From contig NZ_JAEVHF010000020.1 in the NCBI RefSeq assembly GCF_018263925.1, positions 1 through 64,000 on the forward strand: 64,000 bases of DNA. The letters run 5' to 3'. Positions 26,252 to 35,449 of this stretch are shown here, one piece after another (the first letter of the stretch is position 1; the number at the start of each line of letters is the position of its first letter). This DNA is from Kistimonas asteriae. GTDB taxonomy: Bacteria; Pseudomonadota; Gammaproteobacteria; Pseudomonadales; Endozoicomonadaceae. The notes beneath the pieces were generated by a model. The model had not been told where the DNA came from. It searched no databases and was given only the letters and a program-made list of their open reading frames with translations. The translations under genes were made by a program, and so were the position numbers.

Positions 26252-27693
26252 GCACAACCGGTAACGTCTGGATCATAGACGACGATCGTTCCATTCGGTG
26301 GGTGCTTGAGCGCGCCATGGCCCAGGAAGGGATTCAGACCAGCAGCTTCGAAACGGCGGATGCCGCACTGGCGGCCATTGCGAGTAGGCAGCCCGACGTC
26401 ATCATCAGCGATGTCCGCATGCCCGGCACGGGGGGCCTTGATCTGCTCAAGCTGATCAAGGAGGAGCACCCTGCCCTGCCAGTCATCATCATGACCGCCC
26501 ATTCCGATCTGGATAGCGCCGTTGCCTCCTACCAGGGCGGCGCCTTTGAATACCTGCCCAAACCGTTTGATGTCGACGAAGCGGTCACATTGATAAAACG
26601 TGCACTGTCTCATGTCCGTGAACAGGCGATTCAGTACCAGGGGCTGGAGCGAGCAGCGACGCCGGAAATCATTGGTGAAGCGCCTGCCATGCAGGAAGTG
26701 TTTCGCGCCATTGGCCGTCTGTCGCAGTCCAATATCACGGTATTAATTAACGGCGAATCGGGCACCGGTAAGGAACTGGTAGCCCATGCCCTGCATCGCC
26801 ACAGCCCCCGTGCGGCCAATCCCTTTATTGCCCTGAACATGGCAGCCATTCCCAAGGATCTGATTGAATCCGAGCTTTTCGGTCATGAAAAAGGGGCTTT
26901 TACCGGCGCCAACCAGATGCGCCGCGGCCGGTTTGAACAGGCCAATGGCGGCACCCTGTTTCTGGATGAAATCGGCGACATGCCCGCCGAAACCCAAACC
27001 CGGCTCTTGCGGGTCCTGGCTGACGGCGAGTTCTACCGGGTAGGCGGCCATACGCCTGTGCAGGTGGATGTCCGAATTATCGCGGCCACCCACCAGAACC
27101 TGGAAAAACTGGTCGCCGCCGGCTCCTTCCGGGAAGATTTGTTTCATCGGTTGAACGTGATCCGGGTGCATCTGCCCCGGCTGGGTGACCGACGCGAAGA
27201 TATTCCTCTGCTGACCCGCCATTTCCTGGACCGGGCCGCCCGTGAGCTGAGCGTTGAACCCAAGCTGCTCCGCTCTGAAACGGAAGCCTACATGAGCAGC
27301 CTGGACTGGCCGGGCAATGTCCGGCAACTGGAAAATACCTGTCGCTGGATTACCGTAATGGCCTCCAGCCGGGAAGTGCATGTCTCAGACCTGCCACCAG
27401 AACTCCTAGACCAGCAACGTTCATCCACAACGGGCAATAACTGGGAACAGGCATTGCGCAACTGGGCAGACCAGCAGCTCACTCGTGGAGAAAGCGGTCT
27501 GCTGGATCGTGCCGTACCCACGTTCGAGCGGATCATGATTGAAACGGCGCTGAAGCACACCTGCGGCAGACGCCGGGATGCTGCCCTCCTGCTGGGCTGG
27601 GGACGCAATACACTGACCCGAAAAATCAAGGAACTTGGGATGAACGACGAGGAAACGATGGATCAGGAAGAAGTACTGGAAGAGGCGGTATAG
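26248..27693 (+). CDS. glnG: Nitrogen regulation response regulator NtrC
   Basis: A 481-residue sigma-54 activator. The receiver domain (about 5-120) has DDD and the phospho-acceptor D55 in IISDVRMPG. The AAA+ domain has Walker A GESGTGKE, the sigma-54-contact loop GAFTGA and Walker B GGTLFLDEIGDMP. The C-terminal Fis-type helix-turn-helix lies at about 440-470 (ALLLGWGRNTLTRKIKELG). It activates nitrogen-limitation genes after phosphorylation by NtrB. It starts within the glnL stop codon and ends before a strong bidirectional terminator shared with deaD. Confidence 0.96.
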   Translation: MSTTGNVWIIDDDRSIRWVLERAMAQEGIQTSSFETADAALAAIASRQPDVIISDVRMPGTGGLDLLKLIKEEHPALPVIIMTAHSDLDSAVASYQGGAFEYLPKPFDVDEAVTLIKRALSHVREQAIQYQGLERAATPEIIGEAPAMQEVFRAIGRLSQSNITVLINGESGTGKELVAHALHRHSPRAANPFIALNMAAIPKDLIESELFGHEKGAFTGANQMRRGRFEQANGGTLFLDEIGDMPAETQTRLLRVLADGEFYRVGGHTPVQVDVRIIAATHQNLEKLVAAGSFREDLFHRLNVIRVHLPRLGDRREDIPLLTRHFLDRAARELSVEPKLLRSETEAYMSSLDWPGNVRQLENTCRWITVMASSREVHVSDLPPELLDQQRSSTTGNNWEQALRNWADQQLTRGESGLLDRAVPTFERIMIETALKHTCGRRRDAALLLGWGRNTLTRKIKELGMNDEETMDQEEVLEEAV

Positions 27694-27724
27694 AGCAGAA
27701 CAATAAACACAAAAAAGAACGTAT

Positions 27725-27764
27725 AAAAAAACCGCTATTCGTTTAGCCAATAGCGGTTTTTTTT
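27725..27764. terminator. Bidirectional terminator between glnG and deaD
   Basis: An A-run plus ACCGCTATT (to 27739) pairs with AATAGCGGT (from 27749) followed by a T-run to 27764. Both sides carry A/T tracts, so transcripts of glnG (plus) and deaD (minus) can end here. Confidence 0.88.
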
Positions 27765-27781
27765 CAAGCGTTTTTCAGACC

Positions 27782-29533
27782 TTACTGGCGACGCTCACGG
27801 CCACCCTCACGACCGCCTTCACGGCGACGGTTGCCACCCTGGCCACCCCCACGACGCGGCGCACGCGGCTGTTCGCCACCACCGGGAACCTGTTCCATCT
27901 TCAGAGGACGACCACAAACCCGCACTTTCTGCAGGTGCTGCAGGACTTCACCCGGAATGCCTTCAGGCAGATCCACGGTACTGTAGTTATCAAACAGCTT
28001 GATGTGACCAATATAGCGGTTGTCGATCTCGGCTTCGTTGGCAATGGCGCCGACGATATTGCCCGGCATGACACCGTGTTCACGACCCACATCCAGGCGA
28101 TAACGCTGCATGTTCACATTGGCAAATTCCCGAGAACGGCGCTCACCACGGTCACGACGCTCACGGCCACCATCACGGTCATCACGCTGACGAGGCTCAC
28201 GGGTACGTACCGGCTCTTCCTTCAGCTGAAGGGGACGGTCTTTCTGTGCCAGGAACAGCAGGGCCGCTGCCAGATCAACCGTATCGACTTCGGTCTGGTG
28301 ACGCATATCGGTCACAACACCCTTGAAGAAATCCAGCTGTTCACTATCCAGCGCTTCCTGAACCTGCTGCAGCATCTTGGAAACACGGCGCTCTGCCACC
28401 AGCTCACGGGTCGGCAGGGTCAGCTGCTGGATGGTCTGGCGGGTGGCGCGCTCAATGGAACGTAGCATACGGCGCTCGCGGTTAGCGACGAACAGAATCG
28501 CCTTACCCTTACGGCCTGCACGACCGGTACGGCCGATACGGTGAACGTAAGCTTCTGTATCGTAAGGAATATCGTAGTTAACAACGTGGCTGATCCGCTC
28601 AACGTCGAGGCCACGAGCCGCCACATCGGTAGCGACAACGATATCCAGCGAGCCTTCACGCAGTTTTTCAACGGTACGCTCACGCAGCGCCTGGGTCATG
28701 TCACCGTGCAGCGGCGCACTGGCATAACCACGGGCTTCCAGTTTTTCCGCCAGCTCAACACTGGAGGTCTTGGTGCGCACGAAGATAATCAGACCGTCGC
28801 TTTCTTCCGTTTCCAGAATACGGGTCAGTGCATCCAGTTTGTTCAGACCGCTGACCAGCCAGTAAGACTGCTCGATGGTGTCGACAGTCGTTGTTTTGGC
28901 CTTGATGCGGACTTCACGGGGATTTTTCAGGTGACGATGCGCGACCTTACGGATCACTTCCGGCATGGTGGCGGAAAACAGCGCGATCTGGCGCTCTTCC
29001 GGCGTATGCTCAAGAATCCATTCGATATCATCGATAAAGCCCATCTTCAGCATTTCATCGGCTTCATCCAGCACCAGGGCCTTCAGGGTGTCCAGATTCA
29101 GGGTGCCACGACGGATATGGTCCATCACACGGCCCGGGGTACCGACAACTATCTGGGCACCACGCTGCAATTGGCGCAGCTGCTGGCCCATGCTCTGGCC
29201 ACCGTAGATAGGCAGCACATGGAACCCTTTCAGGTGACGGGCGTAAGACTGGAACGCTTCGGAAACCTGGATCGCCAGTTCGCGGGTTGGCGCCAGCACC
29301 AGCAGCTGGGTAGCCTTGCTGGACAGGTCAATGTTGTTAAGCAGCGGCAGCGCGAATGCGGCAGTTTTGCCGGTACCGGTCTGAGCCTGGCCCAGCAGGT
29401 CACAGCCATCCAGCAGCAGCGGAATGCTTTCTGCCTGGATCGGGGAGGGAGTTTCATAACCCAGTTCCTGCAAAGACTGCAGGATAGGCTCAGACAGTCC
29501 GAGCTCCCGGAACTGAGGAATGTTTTCTGACAT
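27782..29533 (-). CDS. deaD: DEAD-box RNA helicase DeaD (CsdA)
   Basis: The 583-residue protein has all helicase motifs: the Q-motif region (GYETPSPIQ), motif I AQTGTGKT, Ia PTRELA, II DEAD in VLDEADEML, III SAT, IV IIFVRTK, V ATDVAARGLD and VI HRIGRTGR. The C-terminus holds a DbpA/CsdA-type RNA-binding domain (about 480-555, YRLDVGREHGVMPGNIVGAI) and an Arg/Gly-rich tail (RRGGGQGGNRR...). In other bacteria DeaD unwinds structured mRNA and helps 50S assembly in the cold. Two leader hairpins lie upstream, in keeping with post-transcriptional control. It shares a terminator with glnG. Confidence 0.95.
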   Translation of the reverse strand: MSENIPQFRELGLSEPILQSLQELGYETPSPIQAESIPLLLDGCDLLGQAQTGTGKTAAFALPLLNNIDLSSKATQLLVLAPTRELAIQVSEAFQSYARHLKGFHVLPIYGGQSMGQQLRQLQRGAQIVVGTPGRVMDHIRRGTLNLDTLKALVLDEADEMLKMGFIDDIEWILEHTPEERQIALFSATMPEVIRKVAHRHLKNPREVRIKAKTTTVDTIEQSYWLVSGLNKLDALTRILETEESDGLIIFVRTKTSSVELAEKLEARGYASAPLHGDMTQALRERTVEKLREGSLDIVVATDVAARGLDVERISHVVNYDIPYDTEAYVHRIGRTGRAGRKGKAILFVANRERRMLRSIERATRQTIQQLTLPTRELVAERRVSKMLQQVQEALDSEQLDFFKGVVTDMRHQTEVDTVDLAAALLFLAQKDRPLQLKEEPVRTREPRQRDDRDGGRERRDRGERRSREFANVNMQRYRLDVGREHGVMPGNIVGAIANEAEIDNRYIGHIKLFDNYSTVDLPEGIPGEVLQHLQKVRVCGRPLKMEQVPGGGEQPRAPRRGGGQGGNRRREGGREGGRERRQ

Positions 29534-29559
29534 GATAAATGCGCCTTTCTGGTCAATAT

Positions 29560-29695
29560 AAGGTTTCCCTCACCGAAGGTGACGCAAACCTTAGCTGCAC
29601 ATGATAGTTAAGAATTCATGGCAAATGTGTTGGCGAGGTCGAATGCCTGACCCCGTCTGGATATACCCTGCTGCAGAGGCAACCTATATCCAGAC
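29560..29695 (-). promoter_or_regulatory. Structured 5' leader upstream of deaD
   Basis: Two inverted repeats lie upstream of deaD. AAGGTTT (29560-29566) pairs with AAACCTT (29586-29592) around an inner CACC/GGTG stem. GTCTGGATATA (29655-29665) pairs perfectly with TATATCCAGAC (29685-29695). Leaders of cold-induced deaD genes are often long and folded, so these may control expression. The transcription start is not known, so one or both could lie outside the mRNA. Confidence 0.4.
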
Positions 29696-29967
29696 AGACT
29701 CCGGATTCGTCACTCGAAAAGACCGGGGTGTTGCTACCGCAGTACGATAAAGCGGCGAATTGTAACGGATTCCCGCTCAGGTGGATACTGGGATTCCCGC
29801 AGGAGACGCGGGATGAATACCTGTTTTCGCCAGAATTCCGGCATTGTCAGCGGCTTTATTTCCGAAGTAATGATACACCCTCTCTCTTTATCAGATATGG
29901 GCGCTTAAACACCGGTTAGACGCGAAGGTAGAGCCTTTCCACTTGCCTATACTGAAATCAGAAATCA
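29696..29967. other. Rest of the deaD / secreted-protein intergenic region
   Basis: Together with the leader above this makes a gene-free stretch of about 430 bases. It holds a short hairpin, TCCCGC (29795-29800) and GCGGGA (29808-29813), of the kind found in dispersed repeats. The 63-codon frame here is not protein-like. Confidence 0.3.
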
Positions 29968-30795
29968 GTGAAGGCCAGTCGTAACATGGATGTTCGAGTA
30001 GTCGGGCTTCACCACTCGCACCGGGGTATACCGGTTGTCGCGTGTGCGCCCAGTCAACAGCAGTTCCGCCTTGGTGGTGTCGTCAGTCGCTTTTTATTGG
30101 CGCTGTTTCTGGCATCTGTCGCAAGCAATGTCTCCCTGTCCAAGGCAGCCAGCCAAGGATCAGTGGGCAAAACCTCCAGTGGTAGTTTTACCATTACCCT
30201 GGTTATACCGCCCAGGTTGACCGTACAGACCTTTGCCGTTGCCCCGGATTCCAGCGAACCGGAAACCGCACAGGCTTCTCCCACGGATGCCAGCACTGCC
30301 GGCAACAATACAAATACAGCGGTCACCGTACAAACCGCCAAACAGGTGTTATCCAACAATCAGGCGCTACAGGCTGCACAGTCTCGCGCGCAAGCCTCAG
30401 ACACAACACCTGCACCCTCCAGCAACACAACAGAAACGGAAGCACTGCCTGAGGCGCCCGCAGAGATCATTCCCACCAACACCCTGCAGCAAAAACTGTG
30501 CATCCAGGGGAATGGTATGTCTCACTACTCCCTGCAGGCGAGCGGCAGCCGGAATGACAGCCGCATGGTCTTGAGTTCCGACGGCGGGAATGAAGTGCCC
30601 TACCAGGTGGTGTTAAACGACCGATCCAGTACTTCACCCATTAATCTTCAAACACCCAAGACGCTGCCGCTCAGCAATCAGAAAGACTGCAGCACCTCAC
30701 CTGTCGTTTCTATCGACTTGAGCAACACGGCCAGGAACAACCTGCAGGACAGCCGCTACTATGGTGCTGCCCAGGTCACTGTAGCCGCCGAGTAA
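29968..30795 (+). CDS. Secreted protein, possible fimbrial or spore-coat-U-like subunit
   Basis: The frame can start at GTG 29968 (275 aa) or ATG 29986. A hydrophobic segment (FLLALFLASVASNVSLSKAA) follows an unusually long basic N-terminal part and should act as a signal peptide. The mature protein begins with a beta-rich stretch (GSFTITLVIPPRLTVQTFAV), then has a long Ser/Thr/Ala/Pro-rich linker. It ends with a Cys-containing beta domain (LCIQGNGMSHYSLQASGS ... QVVLNDRSS), resembling pilus and spore-coat-U-type subunits. The pairing with a chaperone gene 90 bases downstream supports a fimbrial role. Family assignment is tentative. Confidence 0.6.
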   Translation: MKASRNMDVRVVGLHHSHRGIPVVACAPSQQQFRLGGVVSRFLLALFLASVASNVSLSKAASQGSVGKTSSGSFTITLVIPPRLTVQTFAVAPDSSEPETAQASPTDASTAGNNTNTAVTVQTAKQVLSNNQALQAAQSRAQASDTTPAPSSNTTETEALPEAPAEIIPTNTLQQKLCIQGNGMSHYSLQASGSRNDSRMVLSSDGGNEVPYQVVLNDRSSTSPINLQTPKTLPLSNQKDCSTSPVVSIDLSNTARNNLQDSRYYGAAQVTVAAE

Positions 30796-30886
30796 TCCGT
30801 ACTGCAGAATTTGCGCTGGATTCCTGTGCGGCGGCTACTTACAATCGCAGTAATACTGCTTCCGCTTTCTGGACAAAGCTAAAACT

Positions 30887-31594
30887 ATGCGAAGGATTAT
30901 TACCTCTCTGCTGGTCACACTGCTGTCGGTAACAGCATCGTCGCTGCACGCCAGTATGTCTCTGGATAAAATGATCGTTTACTTTGAGCCCGGACAGCCT
31001 CCCAGGCAAGACATCATGGTATCTAACCCGGACCCGGAAAACCTCTATCTTCAGACAGAAGTCTATAAGGTGGTTAATCCGGGAAGAGAGCATGAAGAGC
31101 GCATCCGGATTACGGATCCGGACAAATTGAAACTGCTGGCGACGCCTCATAAAGCCATTATCCCCCCGAATGGCCGTAAGACGGTACGACTGGTTAGCCT
31201 TGAAACACCCAACGCAAAAGAAGAAGTCTATAGGGTTACGTTCCGCCCTGTCGTCGGTGATGTTCAGGCCACACAGACAGCCATCAAACTGTTAATTGCC
31301 TATCAGGCACTGGTCTTCATTCGCCCCGCTAACCCGAAATATGACGTAGTGGCGAAATGGCAAGGCAATAAAATCGTCTTTACCAACAACGGCAATATGA
31401 ATGCTGTATTAAGAAACGGAAAATTTTGTACCAGTAAAAAAGACGACAGCTGCAAACCTCTGTCAGAAGGCACCCGCCTCTATGCCGGACAGAGCTGGAC
31501 ACTGGAACTACCCGATTCCAAAGGATATGTCCGCTACGGTCTGTTTGACGGCCAGTTCGAGAAAACCAAAACATTCTCTCCGGGTAAAAACTGA
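30887..31594 (+). CDS. Periplasmic pilus assembly chaperone (PapD-like)
   Basis: The 235-residue protein has a Sec signal peptide (about 1-22, HA-SM). The N-terminal immunoglobulin-like domain contains the chaperone pattern IIPPNGRKTVRLVSL, with EVYRVTFRPV further along. The second domain contains NGNMNAVLRNGKFC. PapD-type chaperones complete the fold of pilus subunits by donor-strand complementation and deliver them to an usher. No usher gene lies in the window. The only candidate client is the gene directly upstream. Confidence 0.78.
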   Translation: MRRIITSLLVTLLSVTASSLHASMSLDKMIVYFEPGQPPRQDIMVSNPDPENLYLQTEVYKVVNPGREHEERIRITDPDKLKLLATPHKAIIPPNGRKTVRLVSLETPNAKEEVYRVTFRPVVGDVQATQTAIKLLIAYQALVFIRPANPKYDVVAKWQGNKIVFTNNGNMNAVLRNGKFCTSKKDDSCKPLSEGTRLYAGQSWTLELPDSKGYVRYGLFDGQFEKTKTFSPGKN

Positions 31595-31651
31595 TACCTG
31601 ACCCGTCTTCCCATGGTCCTGTCATTTCCGGAAATTCAACCGATGACAGGA

Positions 31652-32272
31652 CTATACGATCAGTGCCTGCCTCGCCATCGAGGCAGCAACAATCACCAGA
31701 ATCATCGCTGTTACCCGGTTCATCCACAGCCATGCGGTCCGGGAAGACAACAGGTGTGAAAGACGCCTGGCACCATAGCCAAAACCAAAAAACCAGATCC
31801 AGGACGACAGAATACAGCCCACCGTAAACGCCAGACGTTGATCATCCGGATACTGAGCCGCCATTGAACCAATCAGCACCACCACTTCAACAAGCGCCTG
31901 GGGATTAATGAAATATAATCCCATCAGCACCAACAGGGTCTTACGCAGGCTTCTGTCACCTTTACCACTGAGTATCAACTGCTCGGGTTCAGGATCACTG
32001 CGCAACGTCAGCCAAGCGTACCAGAGCAGAAAAGCGACCCCTGCCCAGAGGGCGCTTTTGAGTAGCCAGTCAACTTGGGAGATCAGGAGCCCCAGGCCGG
32101 CAGCCCCGACAAGAATAAGCAGTGTATCCGCCAGCGCACAGAAAAAAACGGTCGCCAGCAGGTGTTGTCGCAAAACACCCTGCCGCAAAACAAACGCATT
32201 AATCGCACCGATAGCCGCAATCATTCCGGCATTGACGACAAAACCGCGTGCAAACGGCATCAGCAATTCCAT
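31652..32272 (-). CDS. argO: LysE/ArgO family amino-acid exporter
   Basis: The 206-residue protein has five to six membrane helices and the LysE signature near its N-terminus (AAIGAINAFVLRQGVLRQH, matching the IGPQNAFVLRQG consensus). A further match is LYFINPQALVEVVVLIG. This family exports basic amino acids; ArgO exports arginine in E. coli. A start at ATG 32272 has a good GGGAGAGG site. The gene is divergently placed from no known lysG/argP-type regulator, so substrate specificity is inferred. The gene symbol is a best family match. Confidence 0.78.
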   Translation of the reverse strand: MELLMPFARGFVVNAGMIAAIGAINAFVLRQGVLRQHLLATVFFCALADTLLILVGAAGLGLLISQVDWLLKSALWAGVAFLLWYAWLTLRSDPEPEQLILSGKGDRSLRKTLLVLMGLYFINPQALVEVVVLIGSMAAQYPDDQRLAFTVGCILSSWIWFFGFGYGARRLSHLLSSRTAWLWMNRVTAMILVIVAASMARQALIV

Positions 32273-32354
32273 GACCTCTCCCTAGGGTCCCCTTAAACGC
32301 ATAGTGTGTATTTTCAGGGCTGAAACATTATGACGGGCGCATCACGAATAGCAA

Positions 32355-32377
32355 TGGAGCGGCTTTACACCGCTCCA
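32355..32377 (-). terminator. Hairpin after gabD
   Basis: TGGAGCGG (32355-32362), loop of seven, CCGCTCCA (32370-32377): a perfect 8-bp stem about 40 bases after the gabD stop on the minus strand. The T-run is weak. Confidence 0.45.
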
Positions 32378-32414
32378 TCCAGCAAACGAAAACACTGAGC
32401 AGTGAATATTGCGA

Positions 32415-33863
32415 TTACAGGCCACCCAACAGGGTGTATTTGATTTCCAGGTATTCATCGAGGCCGTACTTTGAGCCTTCCCGACCGATACCGGATTCTT
32501 TATACCCACCAAAGGGGGCAACTTCCGTTGACAGGATGCCTTCATTCACAGCGACCATGCCATACTCCAGCGCTTCAGCCACCCTGAAGACCCGACCAAG
32601 GTCGCGGGCATAGAAATAAGCCGCCAGTCCGTATTCCGTGTCGTTCGCCATGGCAACAACCTCCTCTTCACGACTGAAACGAAATACCGGCGCTACAGGA
32701 CCAAAGATTTCTTCCCGGAAACACTGCATCTCCGTGCTGGCATCGGCAATAACTGTGGGCTCATAAAAGCTGCCGCCCAGAGAGTGACGCTGTCCGCCCA
32801 CCAGTAATCGGCCCCCTTTTTCGACCGCATCTGCCACATGCTGCTCCACTTTAAGAACAGCGGCGTCATTGATCAGGGGTCCCTGCTGGCTCTCTTCGTT
32901 CACACCGGGCGCCACTTTCAACTGCTCTACCTGTGCAGCCAGCTTGTCGACAAAGGTGTCATAAATGCTGTCATGAACAAACACACGATTGGTGCACACA
33001 CAGGTCTGCCCGGAATTACGGAACTTAGACACCATCAGCCCTTCAACGGCGCGATCAATATCAGCATCTTCAAAGACAATAAACGGCGCATTGCCTCCTA
33101 GCTCCATAGAAACCTTTTTGACGGTATCCACACACTGCTTCATCAACAGTTTGCCAATACCAGTCGACCCGGTGAACGACAACTTTCTTACAATAGGGCT
33201 GGCACACAGGGCCTGACCGACATCAGCAGGTCGCGCTGTGGTCACCACATTCAACACACCCGCCGGTACACCGGCACGCTCTGCGAGTTCCGCCAGTGCC
33301 AAGGCACACAACGGAGTCGCTTCTGCGGGCTTGATCACAATCGAACAACCCGCCGCCAGAGCCGGCGCCGCTTTCCGGGTGATCATGGCAATCGGGAAAT
33401 TCCAGGGAGTAATGGCTGCCACAACGCCCACAGGCTCGCGGGTCACCAGTACTTTGCGTCCCGGAAGGTGTTCGGGCACCACGTCGCCATATGCACGCTT
33501 GCCTTCCTCGGCAAACCACTCCACGAATGAGGCGCCATAGAGCACTTCCCCGCAAGCTTCCGCAAGCGGCTTGCCCTGTTCGCTGGTCATCAACAGGGCC
33601 AGGTCTTCCTGGTGCTCAATGATCAATTCATACCAGCGGCGAAGAATCGCACTCCGGGCCTTGGCAGTCTGTTGTTTCCAGAGTTTCTGCGCGCGTTCCG
33701 CTGCCTGAATCGCTAGGTCTGTCTCTGCCGCCCCCAGGTCGGGTACGTTAGCCAGCAACTCGCCATCCGCCGGATTGGTGACGGGTAATGTAGCCTGGCT
33801 ACTGACCCAGCCGCCATCAACATAAGCCTGGGAGCGTAAAAGATTCTGATCATTTAATTGCAT
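32415..33863 (-). CDS. gabD: Succinate-semialdehyde dehydrogenase (NADP+)
   Basis: The 482-residue protein is an aldehyde dehydrogenase of the GabD type. ITPWNFPIAMITRKAAPAL and the NADP region (VIKPAEATP, FTGSTGIGKLL) are present. The catalytic glutamate is in VSMELGGNAPF and the catalytic cysteine in NSGQTCVCTNR. PFGGYKESGIGREGSKYG is characteristic. It oxidises succinic semialdehyde to succinate in GABA degradation. The usual partner gabT is not next to it, so it may serve another source of the semialdehyde. A hairpin follows. Confidence 0.92.
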   Translation of the reverse strand: MQLNDQNLLRSQAYVDGGWVSSQATLPVTNPADGELLANVPDLGAAETDLAIQAAERAQKLWKQQTAKARSAILRRWYELIIEHQEDLALLMTSEQGKPLAEACGEVLYGASFVEWFAEEGKRAYGDVVPEHLPGRKVLVTREPVGVVAAITPWNFPIAMITRKAAPALAAGCSIVIKPAEATPLCALALAELAERAGVPAGVLNVVTTARPADVGQALCASPIVRKLSFTGSTGIGKLLMKQCVDTVKKVSMELGGNAPFIVFEDADIDRAVEGLMVSKFRNSGQTCVCTNRVFVHDSIYDTFVDKLAAQVEQLKVAPGVNEESQQGPLINDAAVLKVEQHVADAVEKGGRLLVGGQRHSLGGSFYEPTVIADASTEMQCFREEIFGPVAPVFRFSREEEVVAMANDTEYGLAAYFYARDLGRVFRVAEALEYGMVAVNEGILSTEVAPFGGYKESGIGREGSKYGLDEYLEIKYTLLGGL

Positions 33864-34238
33864 GCCACACCCGCGTAATTCTTAAAATGCCCAAGAACAG
33901 ACTTTCCCTGGACATCATCAACAGAAATGTAAAATATATCAAACACAGAGGGATATTTAACCGCAATGCTGACCTGCACTGCAATGGCATCCTGAAACAC
34001 GCCGAATGGAATCAGGGTAGTAGACCACACGCTCGTAGGAAAAAGCTCACACAGGGAAGGGAGACTTTCCGGTTTTTCCTGTCACGGGTTCCCAGTAATC
34101 TGAAATCACAAGGATGTACCCCGGCGCAAGGATGCGCCACCAAGGATGGCTCAACGAATTCACGCATGCTCCCCCGCCCGCACCCCTGACTTTCCTGCCA
34201 GTCATGCACTGCGATCTCAATGCATCAATTCACAACAC
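33864..34238. other. Intergenic region with a perfect hairpin around AAGGAT
   Basis: About 375 bases between two minus-strand genes. It contains three evenly spaced AAGGATG motifs (near 34110, 34128, 34142). The middle one is the loop of a perfect 5-bp stem, GGCGC (34123-34127) with GCGCC (34134-34138). A GGA loop resembles CsrA/RsmA binding motifs. There is no supported coding frame. Confidence 0.3.
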
Positions 34239-35150
34239 TTACTGGCAGCCTTCACCAGGCAGCATTAGCGTCTGGTCCGACAATACCGGCAAGAGCGAAT
34301 ACCCCGGACGAACCCAGGGCTTACTGATCCCCTGCTGCTCCAGCAAAGCGGCCAGAGATCCAGCGGCTTCCCGACTGCTGAAGCCTTTGCTGATCAGCAC
34401 CAGCCAGGTGTCACCTTTCACCATCGTCGGAATAATCTCGGTTTCAACAGGCTGCAAACGGGCGGCAAGCGCTTTCAAGCCATCAACTTTTTGCGAAGCG
34501 GAAAACTGCAGGTAGAACTGATCGGCACTGTAGGCGGGCTGACAGTCTGGAGAGGTTTGTGGAATATCAGCAGCCGGTGCACTCATCACCTCGGCGGCCG
34601 CCAGGGTGGATGACTCAACCGGTGGCGGTAGATTGGAAGGTTCCGAGGGAGGTTCCATAGCCGGCTTATCTGCAGACTCGGCGGGAATGTTTTTTACCCA
34701 TTCAGGCTCTGGCGGTGTCGGCTCCACCTCCGCGACTGGCGCAGGTTCATCTGTGGATGCCTGCGCAATCTCTGAAGCCTCATCATCCATGGCAACCTGT
34801 TCTGCGACGTCTGCCGTACCCTCTACGCTCTCTGGCTCTGGAGCAGGCACCTCATCATCCATGGAAGCCTGCGCATCCACAGACGACAGCGCCTCTTCCT
34901 GAGGAACATTCTCAGCCACAGTGATTTCTGCCGGTGCCGGATCATCAATCACAACAAACGTCTGCTGCAGGTCGTCCCGCTCCATTCGGGCGGTACCACT
35001 ACAGTCCCAGACATTCGAATTAATTTCCCCTGAACAGCTGAACCCGGATTCAACTACCTCAAGCTTCTCTTTCGCACAACCGGACAACCCGACAAGAGTC
35101 ACTACACCAACAACAGGTAATAATCCATTCCATGTCTTATTGTGACGCAT
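34239..35150 (-). CDS. Lipoprotein with a SPOR-like C-terminal domain
   Basis: The 303-residue protein starts with a lipoprotein signal peptide and lipobox LSGC (Cys at about 25), so it should be anchored in a membrane. A Cys-containing N-terminal domain (CSGEINSNVWDCSGTARM) is followed by an acidic Pro/Glu/Ala-rich linker with repeated MDDE units (about 80-190). A C-terminal SPOR-like domain (about 212-285, FYLQFSASQKVDGLKALAARL ... WLVLISKGFSSREAAGSLAALL) comes last. SPOR domains bind denuded septal peptidoglycan, so a cell-division or envelope role is likely. The assignment is based on pattern only. Confidence 0.68.
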   Translation of the reverse strand: MRHNKTWNGLLPVVGVVTLVGLSGCAKEKLEVVESGFSCSGEINSNVWDCSGTARMERDDLQQTFVVIDDPAPAEITVAENVPQEEALSSVDAQASMDDEVPAPEPESVEGTADVAEQVAMDDEASEIAQASTDEPAPVAEVEPTPPEPEWVKNIPAESADKPAMEPPSEPSNLPPPVESSTLAAAEVMSAPAADIPQTSPDCQPAYSADQFYLQFSASQKVDGLKALAARLQPVETEIIPTMVKGDTWLVLISKGFSSREAAGSLAALLEQQGISKPWVRPGYSLLPVLSDQTLMLPGEGCQ

Positions 35151-35449
35151 TATTGGCCTTTGCCTTCCTTGTCACCCTGTTTAACTTCAGTCTAATCCGA
35201 TAGTTGACACATGTTAAGTTATTCGCCTCTAAAGCCCACTGATAAAAGGCCTGAGAGCCCACTACAACACAGGATAACCCTCTGTTTTGACTATATTTAC
35301 TACTAATACTGCCAACAAAATACTGTGTTAAAAAAAAGCTGTTTTATAACCGGGAATCAACATTCCCAAGTAAACAGCATGAATTGGTAGTATATGAAAA
35401 CAAAAGAAATACCCGTAAATAGCGTTTCACTGACAGGGAAGTTGTCGTC

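Noticed and set aside
25631..26257. Minus-strand ORF opposite glnL
   Set aside because: glnL has all kinase motifs; the minus frame has no features and no start signal.
28541..29530. Plus-strand ORF of 329 codons opposite deaD
   Set aside because: The minus strand encodes a full DEAD-box helicase with all motifs in order; the plus frame is a shadow.
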